From contig NZ_CP013633.1 in assembly GCF_001664485.1 (NCBI RefSeq), positions 383,146 through 447,145 on the forward strand: a DNA stretch of 64,000 nucleotides, written 5' to 3'. This DNA comes from Rhizobium sp. N324 (lineage in GTDB: Bacteria > Pseudomonadota > Alphaproteobacteria > Rhizobiales > Rhizobiaceae). The notes beneath the pieces were generated by a model. It was not told where the DNA came from and made no database searches. It saw only the letters and a list, made by a program, of their open reading frames with translations. Positions 1 through 10,239 of this stretch are shown here, piece by piece. Numbering within the stretch: the stretch's first letter is position 1; every line of letters starts with the position of its first letter. Made by a program: the position numbers and the translations under genes.

Positions 1-905
<905 letters not shown>

Positions 906-1165
906 CAGATGGTGCTGTTGCCGAAGAAGAACGCCGAGGAGCGCCCCTGCAGCTTCATCGTGAAGCTTGCATTCCGGCGCAACCCGCGTCCGCCAAGGTC
1001 CGTTGCGCGTTTCCATGAATCGTCAAGACATTGCGGATCATCTCGGCCTGACCATTGAGACCCTGGCCCACACCGTTACGAAACTTGCGTCGCGCAACAT
1101 CGTTATTCCCGAGGGCAGGCACGACCTGCGGAACGTCAATCTTGTCCGCTGGTACGGTTATCGGG
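906..1165 (+). pseudogene. fixK/fnrN-like regulator relic
   Basis: Two frames together encode the C-terminal part of a Crp/Fnr-family regulator of the FixK/FnrN type. The first frame has KKNAEERPCSFIVKLAF; the second, from about 1015, has [20 protein letters not shown] followed by [16 protein letters not shown], the DNA-binding helix-turn-helix. A frameshift separates them and the sensory half is absent, removed at the IS21 border. Such regulators activate microaerobic genes through TTGA-N6-TCAA boxes, and one lies just downstream before the pseudoazurin gene. It cannot make a working regulator as it stands. Confidence 0.7.
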
Positions 1166-1434
1166 CGACACTGATGATTTTTCCGAGGATTTCTGTCAGA
1201 GGGTAAACCTCAACACACGCGACAAGCCGCGGGATCGACATTCATGCCCTCCGCGAACTTCTCGACGCGATATGAGCTCAGTCACGGCAATCCCAAGCTG
1301 TTCAGCAGCGCCGATGTTCGCCGAGCGTGCTTGTCCTTCGGTGATTCCTACATCGCTTGCAGGCTGCCATGTCCCTCGCAAGGGCGCTGGGCAAGCAGGC
1401 AAAAATTGGGACCTTCTGCCTTTTTTCCTCGAAT

Positions 1435-1448
1435 TTGACGGGCGTCAA
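1435..1448 (+). promoter_or_regulatory. FNR/FixK box before pseudoazurin
   Basis: TTGACGGGCGTCAA matches the anaerobox consensus TTGA-N6-TCAA exactly. It lies about 73 bases before the pseudoazurin start codon, suiting activation under low oxygen by an FNR- or FixK-type protein. Confidence 0.75.
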
Positions 1449-1520
1449 AGAGCCCAATTCCGGCATCTGCTAAGACACATTCATGAGGCTGATTGGGTCT
1501 CGCAGAACAGGAGCTTGCAA

Positions 1521-1964
1521 ATGCGGTTAAAATTCGGTCTGATCGCTGCAGCGGCAGCCTTGATTGTTTCGGCAGCGCCGTTGATGGCGGCCGATCACCA
1601 GGTTCGGATGCTCAACAAAGGCACGGAAGGCGCGATGGTGTTCGAGCCTGGCTTCCTGAAGATCGCCCCAGGCGACACCGTCACCTTCATCCCCACCGAC
1701 AAGGGCCACAACGTCGAAACCTTCAAAGGCCTCATTCCGGATGGCGTTGCCGACTTCAAGTCAAAGCCGAATGAGCAATATCGCGCGAGATTCGATGTTC
1801 CAGGCGTCTATGTCCTGAAATGCACCCCACATTCCGGCATGGGCATGGTTGCCCTGATCCAGGTGGGTGACAGTCCGCCCAATCTCGAAGCGATCAAGAC
1901 CGCAAAGGTGCCGAACATGGTGCGCAAGCGGCTCGATGCCGACCTCACAAACATCACCCAGTGA
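1521..1964 (+). CDS. azu: pseudoazurin, periplasmic copper electron carrier
   Basis: A 147-residue type I blue copper protein that carries electrons to copper nitrite reductase or related terminal oxidases in the periplasm. A signal peptide ([20 protein letters not shown], cleaved near LMAAD) is followed by the plastocyanin-like fold. Copper ligands are visible: His in KGHNVE and Cys, His and Met in CTPHSGMGM. The ATG at 1521 was chosen because AGGAG lies about 8 bases upstream and the signal peptide starts there; the longer frame from 1272 has no support. An FNR/FixK box upstream indicates microaerobic induction. No nitrite reductase gene is visible nearby. Confidence 0.93.
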   Translation: MRLKFGLIAAAAALIVSAAPLMAADHQVRMLNKGTEGAMVFEPGFLKIAPGDTVTFIPTDKGHNVETFKGLIPDGVADFKSKPNEQYRARFDVPGVYVLKCTPHSGMGMVALIQVGDSPPNLEAIKTAKVPNMVRKRLDADLTNITQ

Positions 1965-2927
1965 GACACAGCAGGTGCGGATGACCGCGCAGCCCATGAC
2001 GATGGCTTTCGTGGCAGCTGTTTGCCTCGCCAGGAGCAGCTGATGCTCAGTGAGCATCGAGCACAGCCAGGCGCTGTCAGGCAAGACGTCCAAGGCAGTG
2101 GTCGGACACGGTTGTCGGCAAAGCCGATGCCGAAACCTGGTGGGACCGTCGAGAAAGTGAATGTGGCCTGTGAAAAGAGCTATGATCTGCACGGCAGACC
2201 TGTGAAGGAACGCGTGGGCAAGATCACTAGCCCGGCGGCAATCTCGCTGACGACGAATATAACGAGGTCGTTTTTTTGCGCGGCAGTCGTGAAGGAGATG
2301 CCAGCCAAAACCCGGGGTCTCGTTCTGGTTACCCAAGAATTGCACGGAAGGCGCAGTCGAACGTTTGATCGAAATCCCCGCGGCAGGCAAGTCCTACAAC
2401 TACGAGACCCCTGCCTCGTCCTTCGACGTGCTCGAACAACCGCGTTCGTGAGAGGGCGAGAGCCGTCGATCAGTGGCGCTCGGTAGCTCACCTCGCGACA
2501 AGGCTCCTTCAGGCGCCTGCGCGGCCGCCATAATCGCGATGGGCACAACTCTGCGGACCGGCGCTTGCCCACGCCACCTTAAAGGTTCGACGTCAGTCGC
2601 CAACGATACCCTGGGCCGGGGCCTGCCGAGATCGAGCTGTATTTGAATGAGCCGAAAAGCTCGACGATAACGACCTCGACGTCCAGGCGGTGATACGGGC
2701 GCCCATCTACTTGTGACAGGGCGGCCCGATGACCGTATTTGTGAGTGCGCCCGCCCTGCTTCACACGAACTTGCGACGTCGATCCTCCTCGACGTGCCGT
2801 TGTCGACGGGACTCCTGGGAAGATAACTGCAGGGTCCTCGATCGAGAAACGGGAACTCGATGTCTTCTCGCGCGGCTTTGATGCGTTTCGTGTCGCCGGA
2901 ACCGATGCACACTTCCGGCGACAAGTA
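1965..2927. other. 963-base gap with decayed coding sequence
   Basis: No intact gene is convincing. A short plus-strand frame around 2308-2450 (with GAVERLIEIPAAGKSYNYET, stop at about 2450) looks like the C-terminus of a lost protein that I could not identify. Several overlapping frames from 2400 to 3037 are mutually exclusive and lack family signatures. The gap probably holds eroded genes between azu and hemN. Confidence 0.4.
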
Positions 2928-4280
2928 CTAGGCTGCCTTGCTGTGCGTGTGCCCGTGCGAGCTAAAATAGGCGTCGAATGCCGCCGCGACTGCACGGACC
3001 ATGAAGCGCGCCTCCTCGCATACGACAATCCGCTCACCGCTGATCGTCACGACGCCGTCGGCCATAAGCTCGTCGAGACGGTCGTTGCGCTCGACAAGGA
3101 AGCCGGTGTCGAAACCCGATCCGCTGCTCAACTGGCCGAGATCGGCTTCGAAATCGCACATCAGCCTCTCGATGACCCTCGCCCGAAGCTTGTCCTCCTC
3201 GCTGAGAAGATATCCCTTGGCGGTCGGCAGCACCCCGAAGGCAATTCGCTCGGCATAGAGGCCGAGAGGCACGTGGTTCTGCATATAGCCGGCCGGCAGC
3301 CGCCCGATCGCAGATGCGCCGAGGCCGATCAGGCTATCGCAATCATCCGTGGTATAGCCCTGGAAGTTTCTCCTCAGCGCTCTGTTGCGCGCGGCGAGCG
3401 CCAACTGATCGTTCGGCAGTGCAAAATGATCGAGCCCAATGCGCAGATATCCGGCCTTCTGGAGCTCCTCGGCGATCACTTCCGCCTGCTCGTTCCGCTG
3501 TTTTGCGTCCGGCAGCGATGCTTCGTCGATCAGGCGCTGATGTTTCTTAAAAGCGGGTATGTGAGCGTAACCGAAAACGGCGAAACGTTCGGGACGCAGT
3601 TCTGCAGCCAGCCGGACCGTCTCGATGCAAGATTGGACAGTCTGTTTTGGAAGGCCATAAATTAGGTCGAAGTTGATGCTGCTGACGCCTGCTGAGCGCA
3701 ACCCGGCGACCGCCCTTTCCGTCTGCTCAAAGGATTGCAGCCGCTTGATACCGGCCTGCACGATCGGATCGAAGCTCTGGACGCCGAGGCTTGCGCGGTC
3801 GACGCCGTTTTCGGCGAGCGCATCGATCATGGGGGCGACCAATGTGCGAGGGTCGATCTCGACTGCGACGCCGGCTTTCGCTTCAAACGTGAAGGCACTC
3901 CTGAGCTTTGCCATTAGAGCCGAAAATTCCTGCGGCTTCATGACCGACGGCGTGCCGCCGCCGAAATGCACGTACTTGACGGGCACGTCGTTTCCGGCCG
4001 CAAAAGAGACGAGCTCGATCTCTTCCTTCATCACGTCGAGATAGTCGGCGACCGGAGCGTCTTGCCGGGTGATGGTCGTGTGGCAGCCGCAGTACCAGCA
4101 TATCGAACGGCAGAACGGGACGTGGAGATAAACCGAAACTGGGCCAGCCGCGGCGATATGGGCGAGATTGCCGGCATATTCATCCGGCCCCACGGCTGCA
4201 GAAAAAGCCGCCGCCGTCGGGTAACTCGTATAACGCGGAACCCGCGCATCGCCGTATTTGGCGATCAGATCATCAGACAT
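2928..4280 (-). CDS. hemN: oxygen-independent coproporphyrinogen III oxidase
   Basis: Radical SAM enzyme that decarboxylates coproporphyrinogen III to protoporphyrinogen IX without oxygen, so haem can be made in low-oxygen bacteroids. Of about 450 residues, it starts MSDDLIAKYGDARVPRYTSY, the usual HemN opening. The [4Fe-4S] motif CRSICWYCGC (CX3CX2CXC) is followed by the GGGTPS motif. The ATG at 4280 was preferred over an upstream in-frame TTG at 4298 because AAAGGG sits about 8 bases before it. An imperfect FNR/FixK box lies upstream. Like azu, it fits a microaerobic respiration set. Confidence 0.95.
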   Translation of the reverse strand: MSDDLIAKYGDARVPRYTSYPTAAAFSAAVGPDEYAGNLAHIAAAGPVSVYLHVPFCRSICWYCGCHTTITRQDAPVADYLDVMKEEIELVSFAAGNDVPVKYVHFGGGTPSVMKPQEFSALMAKLRSAFTFEAKAGVAVEIDPRTLVAPMIDALAENGVDRASLGVQSFDPIVQAGIKRLQSFEQTERAVAGLRSAGVSSINFDLIYGLPKQTVQSCIETVRLAAELRPERFAVFGYAHIPAFKKHQRLIDEASLPDAKQRNEQAEVIAEELQKAGYLRIGLDHFALPNDQLALAARNRALRRNFQGYTTDDCDSLIGLGASAIGRLPAGYMQNHVPLGLYAERIAFGVLPTAKGYLLSEEDKLRARVIERLMCDFEADLGQLSSGSGFDTGFLVERNDRLDELMADGVVTISGERIVVCEEARFMVRAVAAAFDAYFSSHGHTHSKAA

Positions 4281-4336
4281 TTTCGCATCCCTTTTCAAAA
4301 CAGGATGCTTTATGACCTCCGGCCGCGCCGGCTTCC

Positions 4337-4350
4337 TTGTCCCAAATCAA
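4337..4350 (-). promoter_or_regulatory. imperfect FNR/FixK box before hemN
   Basis: On the minus strand the site reads TTGATTTGGGACAA, one base from TTGA-N6-TCAA. It is 57-70 bases upstream of the hemN start. The position is right and the mismatch is modest, so it is plausible but unproven. Confidence 0.45.
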
Positions 4351-4515
4351 TGATGACGTCTCAGGCCAGAATCAGCCGGATCTTTGTCCGCTGTGAAAGT
4401 CGGCACTTTCGAACCCGCCTAACATCTCGTTCTGACATGGGTCGAGCCGCGGTCCCGGCTGTTCGAAGAGACGTGCCACAAGGAAATGAGCAAGAATGAC
4501 TGATACGCAAAACGG

Positions 4516-4989
4516 GTGAAACAAATTGGTGTCCGCGTGCTGTCGCCGGTCGAGCCATCCCACGGTTTCGGCTCGCTCCATGCGCTGGCCCCCGGCGATA
4601 GTTTGTTGATCGCCAGTGGAACTGGTGCCGGCCTAACGGCGGGAATCTCGAGCGAAGCCTACCGAAACGCGGAAGTCGTGGTCGTTTTCCAATTCCACAG
4701 GCCCTCGCCGCGGCCGCCGACGTGATCGTCAAGGTGCGCCTCGATCAATGAGGTCGCCCTGCTGTCGCCTGAAAAGACGCTAGTCGCTTTCTTCTATCCC
4801 GCAGCCAACAATGAGTTGCTCAAGCGGGCTCTGCATTCGGGCGCGAATATAAGCGCCATAGACATGGTCCCGCGCATCAGCCGTGCACAGAAGATGAATG
4901 GGAAAGATCGGGGTTACCGGGCGGTCATCGAAGCGAGTGCGAACTTCAGGTGTTTCTTCACCGGGCAGATCACCGCGCGGTATTTCTAG
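4516..4989 (+). pseudogene. pntA relic (NAD(P) transhydrogenase alpha subunit, N-terminal part)
   Basis: Two frames joined near 4735 resemble the N-terminal domain of PntA. The first holds SGTGAGLTAGISSEAYRNAE and, after the shift, ADVIVKVR. The second runs open from 4747 to 4989 with EVALLSPEKTLVAFFYPA, MVPRISRAQKM, GYRAVIEASANF and FFTGQIT, all characteristic PntA blocks. Internal deletions are visible, for example after RAQKM. The NAD-binding half, pntB and other partners are absent. It is a dead remnant. Confidence 0.75.
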
Positions 4990-5002
4990 GGTCTCCTCAG
5001 TT

Positions 5003-5458
5003 TTACGTCGCCTTGAGGTCCGTCAGGACCTTGTCAAAAGCATCCTTGACCGGCTTTGAGATTTCCTCCACCGCCCTGCTTGAGAGCACCCGGACTTCCT
5101 TGGCGTGCTGCAAACTTGTCTCAACGCGCTTGCGGAAAAAGGTCGACTGCTGTTCGAGGATCTGCGACGGCGAATTCGCGCCCAGCAAAGCTTGCAAATG
5201 TGAGAAGCTGGCCTCGGCGTCGGCCTGCAGTGCAGCGATCGTCTTCCACCACAATTCGTTGCCGAATAGACTTGTCGTTTCGAGGATCGGAGGCAGCATT
5301 TTCTGTGTCGCTTCAGCGCCGGACGCAAATTTCAAAAAAGCCTCTGTCACCTTCTTGTTCCCCTTTTCAACAGATGCGCCGAACTGATCTGGCACCTTGA
5401 GCGACGATGACCCCGGGTTTTCGATCGTTTCAAAGGATCTTTCGGAAATCTTGGTCAT
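5003..5458 (-). CDS. phasin-family protein, copy 1
   Basis: A 151-residue protein of the phasin family, small amphipathic proteins that coat polyhydroxybutyrate granules. Recognisable blocks are NELWWKTIAALQADAEASFS and a helical, heptad-rich C-terminal half. A nearly identical gene lies at 52302-52757 with the same upstream region, including a -24/-12 sigma54 promoter. PHB is a major bacteroid store. The size (about 16 kDa) and promoter resemble the abundant R. etli bacteroid protein BacS, but I could not confirm identity. The start has GAAGGAAAATGCA upstream. Substitutions relative to copy 2 cluster near the C-terminus. Confidence 0.85.
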   Translation of the reverse strand: MTKISERSFETIENPGSSSLKVPDQFGASVEKGNKKVTEAFLKFASGAEATQKMLPPILETTSLFGNELWWKTIAALQADAEASFSHLQALLGANSPSQILEQQSTFFRKRVETSLQHAKEVRVLSSRAVEEISKPVKDAFDKVLTDLKAT

Positions 5459-5644
5459 TGCATTTTCCTTCTCTTTGAGTTGGTTGCAAGCTGTGACATC
5501 GGGATTGACCCTTCCGCCGGCGGACTATGCATGGCCGCTTGGTAGAACGCGGATCCGATGACGAACGGTCAGGTGGCCTCCGTTCCGTTCGTTTCATGAA
5601 CCGGCATAATGCAGACTGCTTTCTGCCGCTTGTAACCAGGGATC

Positions 5645-5660
5645 AGCAAACACCATGCCA
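5645..5660 (-). promoter_or_regulatory. sigma54 -24/-12 promoter for phasin copy 1
   Basis: The minus strand reads TGGCATGGTGTTTGCT, matching TGGCAY-N5-TTGCW with GG and GC separated by 10 bases. It lies about 190 bases before the start codon. No perfect TGT-N10-ACA NifA site was found upstream; the closest is TGTCGTGATTGGAACG, off by one base. Confidence 0.75.
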
Positions 5661-5806
5661 ACTGCTCCGACGCGCCAAGAAGATGATTTTCTTTTATCAA
5701 TGGGCGGGTTGAGGGCAGGTTGATGTGTATTTGACGGAGACCGGCGAACAAAACGTTCCAATCACGACAAACCTGACAAAAGTGGCGGTGACCTTGCCCC
5801 CAAGTT

Positions 5807-6877
5807 TTATCCAGTTTTGAGTTCGCTCCGACGGTTTTGGGTTGCTGTATTTGCGGCGGTAGCGGCGGGTTGCGGTGCGGAGCCATTCCGGCTGCGCAGC
5901 ACCGCATCACGTCGCGGGTTGATGGTCTGGGCGAACTCGGCCGGTGTCAGCCAGCCGAGGCCGGAATGCGGTCGATGATCGTTGTAATCGCTGCACCAGT
6001 TTGAAAGCGCTGACCGAGCATACGCCAGTGACGAGAAGAGCGTTTCATTCAGGAACTCGTCTCGCAGCCGCCCATTGAAGCTTTCGATGAAGGCGTTCTG
6101 GATCGGCTTGCCGGGCGCGATGTAGTGCCATTCCACCTTGGTCCGATCCGTCCATTGCAGGATCGCGTTGCTGGTGAACTCACTGCCATTGTCGCTGACG
6201 ATCATCTTCGGTTTGCCTCGCCCCTCGATGATCCGGTCCAACTCACGAGCAACCCGCAGGCCGGAAAGGGACGTATCGGCGACGAGCGCCAGGCACTCCC
6301 TGGTGCAATCATCGACCACGGTCAGCACTCGGAACCTGCGCCCATCGGTGAACTGATCCGACACGAAGTCCAACGACCAGCGATCATTGGCTGCCATCGG
6401 GATCAGCATCGGCGCTCGTGTGCCTATCGCTCGCTTGCGGCCGCCGCGCTTGCGCACGGCCAGCTTTTCCTCTCGATAGAGCCGGAAGAGCCGCTTGTGG
6501 TTCACAAGATGTCCCTCACGTCTGAGCAGCACATGAAGACGTCGATAGCCAAAGCGGCGGCGTTCATGGGCCAGCGCCTTCATCCGATCGCGAAGGTCAT
6601 GGTCGTCACCGCGCCTGGTTTCGTAACGGATCGTCATCCGACAATAGCCGATGGCTTTACACGCCCGCCGTTCGCTCATCTGATGTTGATCAACCAGATG
6701 CGCGACAGCTCGCCGCTTTGCTGCGGGCGTCACCACTTCTTTCCCAAAAGGTCTTTCAAAGCGGCATTGTCGAGCATGGCATCTGCCAGAAGCCGCTTCA
6801 GCTTTGTGTTTTCGTCCTCCAGCGTCTTCAGCCGTTTGGCTTCCGACACTTCCATGCCGCCGAACTTCGCTTTCCAT
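5807..6877 (-). CDS. IS407-like OrfB (DDE integrase-type transposase)
   Basis: The catalytic frame of the IS3-family transposase. The rve core carries the DDE triad: Asp in [12 protein letters not shown], Asp in [10 protein letters not shown] and Glu in [14 protein letters not shown]. True OrfB sequence begins around [15 protein letters not shown]; residues before that overlap orfA in another frame and are probably not translated independently. A -1 frameshift in the overlap would produce OrfAB. The frame is intact, so this copy may be active. Confidence 0.85.
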   Translation of the reverse strand: MESEVRRHGSVGSQTAEDAGGRKHKAEAASGRCHARQCRFERPFGKEVVTPAAKRRAVAHLVDQHQMSERRACKAIGYCRMTIRYETRRGDDHDLRDRMKALAHERRRFGYRRLHVLLRREGHLVNHKRLFRLYREEKLAVRKRGGRKRAIGTRAPMLIPMAANDRWSLDFVSDQFTDGRRFRVLTVVDDCTRECLALVADTSLSGLRVARELDRIIEGRGKPKMIVSDNGSEFTSNAILQWTDRTKVEWHYIAPGKPIQNAFIESFNGRLRDEFLNETLFSSLAYARSALSNWCSDYNDHRPHSGLGWLTPAEFAQTINPRRDAVLRSRNGSAPQPAATAANTATQNRRSELKTG

Positions 6878-6996
6878 TTATAGATGCTGGCATCGCTGAC
6901 ACCGTGTTTGCGGCAAAGCTCCAAGACCGGCGTGCCAGCCTCGTGCTCCTTCAGAATCCCGATGATCTGTTCGTCTGTGAAACGGTTGCGCTTCAT
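6730..6996 (-). CDS. IS407-like OrfA
   Basis: An 88-residue OrfA of an IS3-family element. It begins [20 protein letters not shown] with the helix-turn-helix [20 protein letters not shown] and ends in a leucine-zipper-like segment ([20 protein letters not shown]). OrfA binds the element ends and supplies the N-terminus of the frameshifted OrfAB transposase. It overlaps the orfB frame by about 150 bases. Confidence 0.88.
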   Translation of the reverse strand: MKRNRFTDEQIIGILKEHEAGTPVLELCRKHGVSDASIYKWKAKFGGMEVSEAKRLKTLEDENTKLKRLLADAMLDNAALKDLLGKKW

Positions 6997-7190
6997 TCTC
7001 TGGTCCTCTCAATGGGCCAGAGCTTACTTCAAAATGGATTATCTCGACGGGGCAAGGTCACCACCATCGCAGCGCTAACTTTGTGGATGGAATGCCACAC
7101 GAAGTAACTACGTTCGTTCGTTTGCGCAGACGACGAGCAGCAGGAGACAACAAACGATCTGAAGGTAACAGCGTTGACTTGTTCGCGAGA

Positions 7191-7508
7191 TCACGCAGTA
7201 ACCTTGTCTGCCGCGACATGGATCTGACAGTTCTTCGGGCAGACGCGCGCGCAGGCGCCGCAACCAATGCAGCGGCCGGCCTCATCGACAACCATGATCA
7301 TACGATTGAGCTCGCCATCGAAGTCTTCCTCCTCGTCGTCGCAGATGCCGAGGATTTCACCCGCTTCACCGACGCCATAGAGGTGCATGACTTCGCGAGA
7401 GCAGGCTTTGAAGCATCGGCCACAGCCGATGCAGGTTGTAGCATCGATGCAGGTCAGGTACTCCGGCACCCAGCTGGAGCCGTCGCGCGTGACGAAAGGG
7501 CCAGTCAT
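7191..7508 (-). CDS. fdxB: nif-specific ferredoxin III
   Basis: A 105-residue 2[4Fe-4S] ferredoxin of the FdxB type found at the end of rhizobial nif operons. Two clusters of cysteines are visible, CIGCGRCFKAC and CIGCGACARVC, the first followed by an acidic insert (DDEEEDFDGE) typical of this class. It probably donates electrons in nitrogenase cofactor assembly or to nitrogenase. Its ATG overlaps the stop of the DUF683 gene (ATGA), indicating translational coupling. Confidence 0.93.
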   Translation of the reverse strand: MTGPFVTRDGSSWVPEYLTCIDATTCIGCGRCFKACSREVMHLYGVGEAGEILGICDDEEEDFDGELNRMIMVVDEAGRCIGCGACARVCPKNCQIHVAADKVTA

Positions 7509-7708
7509 CGTGAATTCTCCAATGCAGCGAGCTCTTCCTTCGCAGCGTTCAACTCGGCGAAGGCGTCGAACGTCTCTCCTGCAATGGTCTTGATTCTAGC
7601 CCAATTAATCGGAAGGTCCTCGGCAAGATCGTGCAACTCCATCTTCGCAGCGGCGGCGCGGGACTGCAGCTTGCGGACCTTCTTCAGCTGCTCCACAATG
7701 TCTGACAT
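7505..7708 (-). CDS. DUF683 / CCE_0567-family nif protein
   Basis: A 67-residue helical protein (MSDIVEQLKKVRKLQSRAAA ...) of the small family regularly found between the NifX-associated gene and fdxB. Its role in nitrogen fixation is not settled. It is predicted to be a two-helix hairpin rich in charged residues. A good ribosome site (GAGGAAAGAG) precedes the ATG. It is 24 bases after the DUF269 gene and overlaps fdxB by 4 bases, so it belongs to the same transcript. Confidence 0.9.
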   Translation of the reverse strand: MSDIVEQLKKVRKLQSRAAAAKMELHDLAEDLPINWARIKTIAGETFDAFAELNAAKEELAALENSR

Positions 7709-7732
7709 GATCTCTTTCCTCGAAAATTGATT

Positions 7733-8218
7733 TCATGATGCCCGCGCCACGTCGGGATAGGTTTCGATAACTTCAATAGCGTCATCGACCATTTTCGTGC
7801 CGGTCTCGGCGAGCTTGCCTAGCGTCTCAAAGCCGAACCGGTGGACATCGCGCAGGGTCTTCGACAGAACGACCAACCGTCCAGTCGTCAAAAGCAAGCG
7901 GCCGAAGCCCTCATGGCCGATCGTCATGATCGGCGATGCCAACAGGCCTGTGCACTCTTCGATCACAAGCCCCACGCAACTGTAAAAATTCTGTAGCCTC
8001 CACAGCACATCAGGATCCGGGTCGCCTATGATCGGGATCTTACGGCGCTGCTCCTTGGTGAGGATGAAGTCGGCCAGCAGGTCAGCGTCCGATTTGCCTT
8101 CCCACGCCCCATGGGCATCCTGAGCGCGGATGAGCCTTATCAGGCATCTGAGAAAAGGGGTGGCGAGATCCCCTTCGTTGACAGCAGGGCCATTCGTACT
8201 TCCTGTCAATGTACCCAT
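7733..8218 (-). CDS. NifX-associated protein (DUF269)
   Basis: A 161-residue member of the DUF269 family encoded beside nifX in most diazotrophs; involvement in FeMo-cofactor assembly is suspected but its activity is not known. Family blocks are LATPFLRCLIRLIRAQD, GFGRLLLTTGRLVVLSKTLR and VHRFGFETLGKLAE. The ATG follows the stop of the nifE' frame by three bases, with GAGGAGGAC inside that frame as ribosome site. A divergent paralogue lies at 43829-44314. Confidence 0.92.
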   Translation of the reverse strand: MGTLTGSTNGPAVNEGDLATPFLRCLIRLIRAQDAHGAWEGKSDADLLADFILTKEQRRKIPIIGDPDPDVLWRLQNFYSCVGLVIEECTGLLASPIMTIGHEGFGRLLLTTGRLVVLSKTLRDVHRFGFETLGKLAETGTKMVDDAIEVIETYPDVARAS

Positions 8219-8221
8219 GTC

Positions 8222-8554
8222 CTAGTCCTCCTCATCGAAAGGCTTCTTTTCAATGGCGCCTGCGTCGGTCAGCGCCGTGAAGCTCGTGCGCCAGAGCGTT
8301 GGACCTGAGGAAGCCGATCCGCGGTTGTCCCAGGAATTGCCCTCACAGCCGAGAGGCCCATGGATCAGGTGCGCGACGTCGGTGATCGGCTGCAGCACGA
8401 TCTTGGCGCCATCGAAAGCGCATCCGCCGGCTGCCGCCCCGGGGATCAGCGGCTTCGAACAGCCGTTTTTGCGCGCCTTGGAATCCTTGCTGCGGTTCTT
8501 CTCGCAGGCAGGCTCGTCAAAGACATCCTGGACTTTAGCATTGAGCAAGGGCAT
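8222..8554 (-). pseudogene. nifE N-terminal fragment joined to a short foreign tail
   Basis: The first ~90 residues match NifE, the FeMo-cofactor scaffold subunit: KVQDVFDEPACEKN, the P-cluster-like GAAAGGCAFDGAKI, GPLGCEGNSWDNRGS and SGPTLWRTSFT. The frame then leaves NifE and ends after about 18 residues (ALTDAGAIEKKPFDEED). In rhizobia the order is nifE-nifN-nifX-DUF269-DUF683-fdxB, and here the next gene is DUF269. The simplest reading is a deletion from within nifE to near the 3' end of nifX, leaving an in-frame fusion. The ATG at 8554 has GGAG 8 bases upstream. It cannot act as a NifE scaffold. Confidence 0.8.
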
Positions 8555-8583
8555 TGCGGTCTCCAAGTTCAGATGAAGGCGGC

Positions 8584-8599
8584 CGGCCTAGCAAGGCCG
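8584..8599 (-). other. small hairpin between nifK and nifE'
   Basis: CGGCCT-AGCA-AGGCCG forms a 6-base-pair stem with a 4-base loop in the 58-base spacer after nifK. No U-run follows on the minus strand, so it looks like a processing or stability element rather than a full terminator. Confidence 0.4.
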
Positions 8600-8612
8600 A
8601 CCGCCGCCGCTC

Positions 8613-10154
8613 CTAGCGGGTCAGGTCGTAAGAATAGTCCGTCACACCCGGCTCGCTCGTCTCGCGATCGAGCTTGTCGAAGATCTTGTCGAGGATCGTC
8701 GTCAGGACGCGCAGGCCGCCCTGGTAGCCCATGAGCGGGAAACGGTGGTGATGGTGCCGGTCGAATATCGGAAAGGTCAGCCGGATCAATGGGGTGCCGG
8801 TGTCGCGCTCGAGATACTTGCCATAGGAATTGCCGATCATAAGATCAACCGGCTCGGTAAAGAGCAGCGAGCGCAACGCCCACAGGTCCTTGCCCGCCCA
8901 GACCTGGGCATCCTTGCCGAAGGGCGAGGATGCGAGCAACGCCTTCATCTCGGCTTCCCAGGCCGACGTGCCGTTGGTAGCAAGGCAGTGGGTCGGCTCA
9001 CCGCCGGTTTCCAAGACGAACCGGGCAACGGCGTAGACGAAGTCAGGATCGCCGTAGATCGCGTATTTCTTCCCGTGCAGCCAGGCTTGGCTATCTGCCA
9101 TAGCGTCGACGAGACGGCCGCGTTCCAGGCCGATTGCCGGAGGAATTTCCTTGCCGGTAATCTCCGAGACCTTCATCAGGAATTCGTCGGTCGCCTGAAC
9201 ACCCAGCGGATAATGGAACGAAGCCGTAACCTGACCGACCTCCTTGCAATATTCCAGCGTTTTGCGCGTGTTATAGTGCTGCAGCGACAGGGTCGCTTCG
9301 GCATTCAACGCCGTTTTCAAGTCCTCGATCTTCGTGCCGCCGTCATACATGCGGTACGTACCGTCAGACGGCGTGTCGAACTGGTCGGAGGCATCCTGGA
9401 TGAAGATGTAGGATACGCCCATCATGTCGAGCAGGCGCTTCAGTTCGCGGTTGTTGCCGACGCAGAAGCCGTCGAAGCCGGGAATGATGTTGATGGCTTG
9501 AGCAACCTCCTTCCGCTCGTTGCCTTTCCAGAAGTTCTCCAGAATGCCCTTGATCATGCCGTCATAGCCATCGACGTGGCTGCCGACGAAGGCAGGCGTG
9601 TGGGCGAAAGGAACATCGAAGTCGTGCGGGACCGACCCTTCGTTCTTTGCGTTTTCGATGAAGCCGTGGAGGTCGTCTCCAATGACTTCGGCCATGCAGG
9701 TGGTCGAGACGGCGATCATCTTTGGATCGTAGAGCTTGTATGTATTGGCGAGCCCGTCGACCATGTTCTTCAACCCGCCGAACACTGCCGCGTCCTCCGT
9801 CATCGAGGACGAGACCGCCGATGAAGGCTCCTTGAAGTGACGCGACAGATGCGAACGGTAATAAGCGACGCAGCCCTGGCTGCCATGGACGAAGGACATC
9901 GTTTGCTCAAAGCCTGCGGCTGCGAAGACGGCACCGAGCGGCTGGCAGGCTTTGGCCGGGTTCACGACCAGGGCTTCGCGGCCCAGGTTCTTTTCGCGAT
10001 ACTCCCAGGTCTTCGTGAAGTCGTTTTGATCGGCAACGACCTGATCCGGGTGGGGGCATTCGAAATTGGCTTTCTTCTCGGCGAGCATCTGCCTGTATTC
10101 CGGCTCGCGGAACAGGGGAGCATGGTCAAGAACTTTTTCCGCCGACTGCGGCAT
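8613..10154 (-). CDS. nifK: nitrogenase MoFe protein beta subunit
   Basis: A 513-residue subunit of dinitrogenase, which shares the P-cluster with NifD. P-cluster cysteines are visible in [23 protein letters not shown] and [13 protein letters not shown]. The ATG at 10154 ([14 protein letters not shown]) was chosen because it gives the usual length and is preceded by an AGGTGC ribosome site; the upstream frame from 10208 has no support. It follows nifD after 123 bases that contain a long inverted repeat. The C-terminus DYSYDLTR is typical. Confidence 0.97.
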   Translation of the reverse strand: MPQSAEKVLDHAPLFREPEYRQMLAEKKANFECPHPDQVVADQNDFTKTWEYREKNLGREALVVNPAKACQPLGAVFAAAGFEQTMSFVHGSQGCVAYYRSHLSRHFKEPSSAVSSSMTEDAAVFGGLKNMVDGLANTYKLYDPKMIAVSTTCMAEVIGDDLHGFIENAKNEGSVPHDFDVPFAHTPAFVGSHVDGYDGMIKGILENFWKGNERKEVAQAINIIPGFDGFCVGNNRELKRLLDMMGVSYIFIQDASDQFDTPSDGTYRMYDGGTKIEDLKTALNAEATLSLQHYNTRKTLEYCKEVGQVTASFHYPLGVQATDEFLMKVSEITGKEIPPAIGLERGRLVDAMADSQAWLHGKKYAIYGDPDFVYAVARFVLETGGEPTHCLATNGTSAWEAEMKALLASSPFGKDAQVWAGKDLWALRSLLFTEPVDLMIGNSYGKYLERDTGTPLIRLTFPIFDRHHHHRFPLMGYQGGLRVLTTILDKIFDKLDRETSEPGVTDYSYDLTR

Positions 10155-10239
10155 AGTAAGCACCTTTCTTTTCATCGCGCCGCACCGGTGGCGGCAATGG
10201 GATGTCATCTGTCACGAGTGCGGATCAAGTCCGATGGGA

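Larger units (their letters stand above)
5003..5788 (-). repeat. duplicated phasin segment, copy 1 (partner 51971-52757, inverted)
   Basis: The phasin gene and about 330 bases upstream are repeated in the opposite orientation at 51971-52757 with only scattered differences. Homology stops exactly at the border of the IS407-like element at 5788/5789, so the IS either cut the repeat or sits at its junction. Confidence 0.85.
5789..7060 (-). mobile_element. IS3-family element, IS407-like
   Basis: Terminal inverted repeats are TGACCTTGCCCCC at 5789 and its complement ending GGGGCAAGGTCA at 7060. Two overlapping frames, orfA and orfB, have the layout of IS3-family elements that make OrfAB by -1 frameshifting. 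No clear 4-base target duplication was seen (GCGG on the left, CCAC on the right). A lone end fragment of the same element lies at 24683-24777. Confidence 0.85.

Noticed and set aside
2745-3665. 306-codon plus-strand frame opposite hemN
   Set aside because: It is antisense to hemN and shows no motifs of its own.
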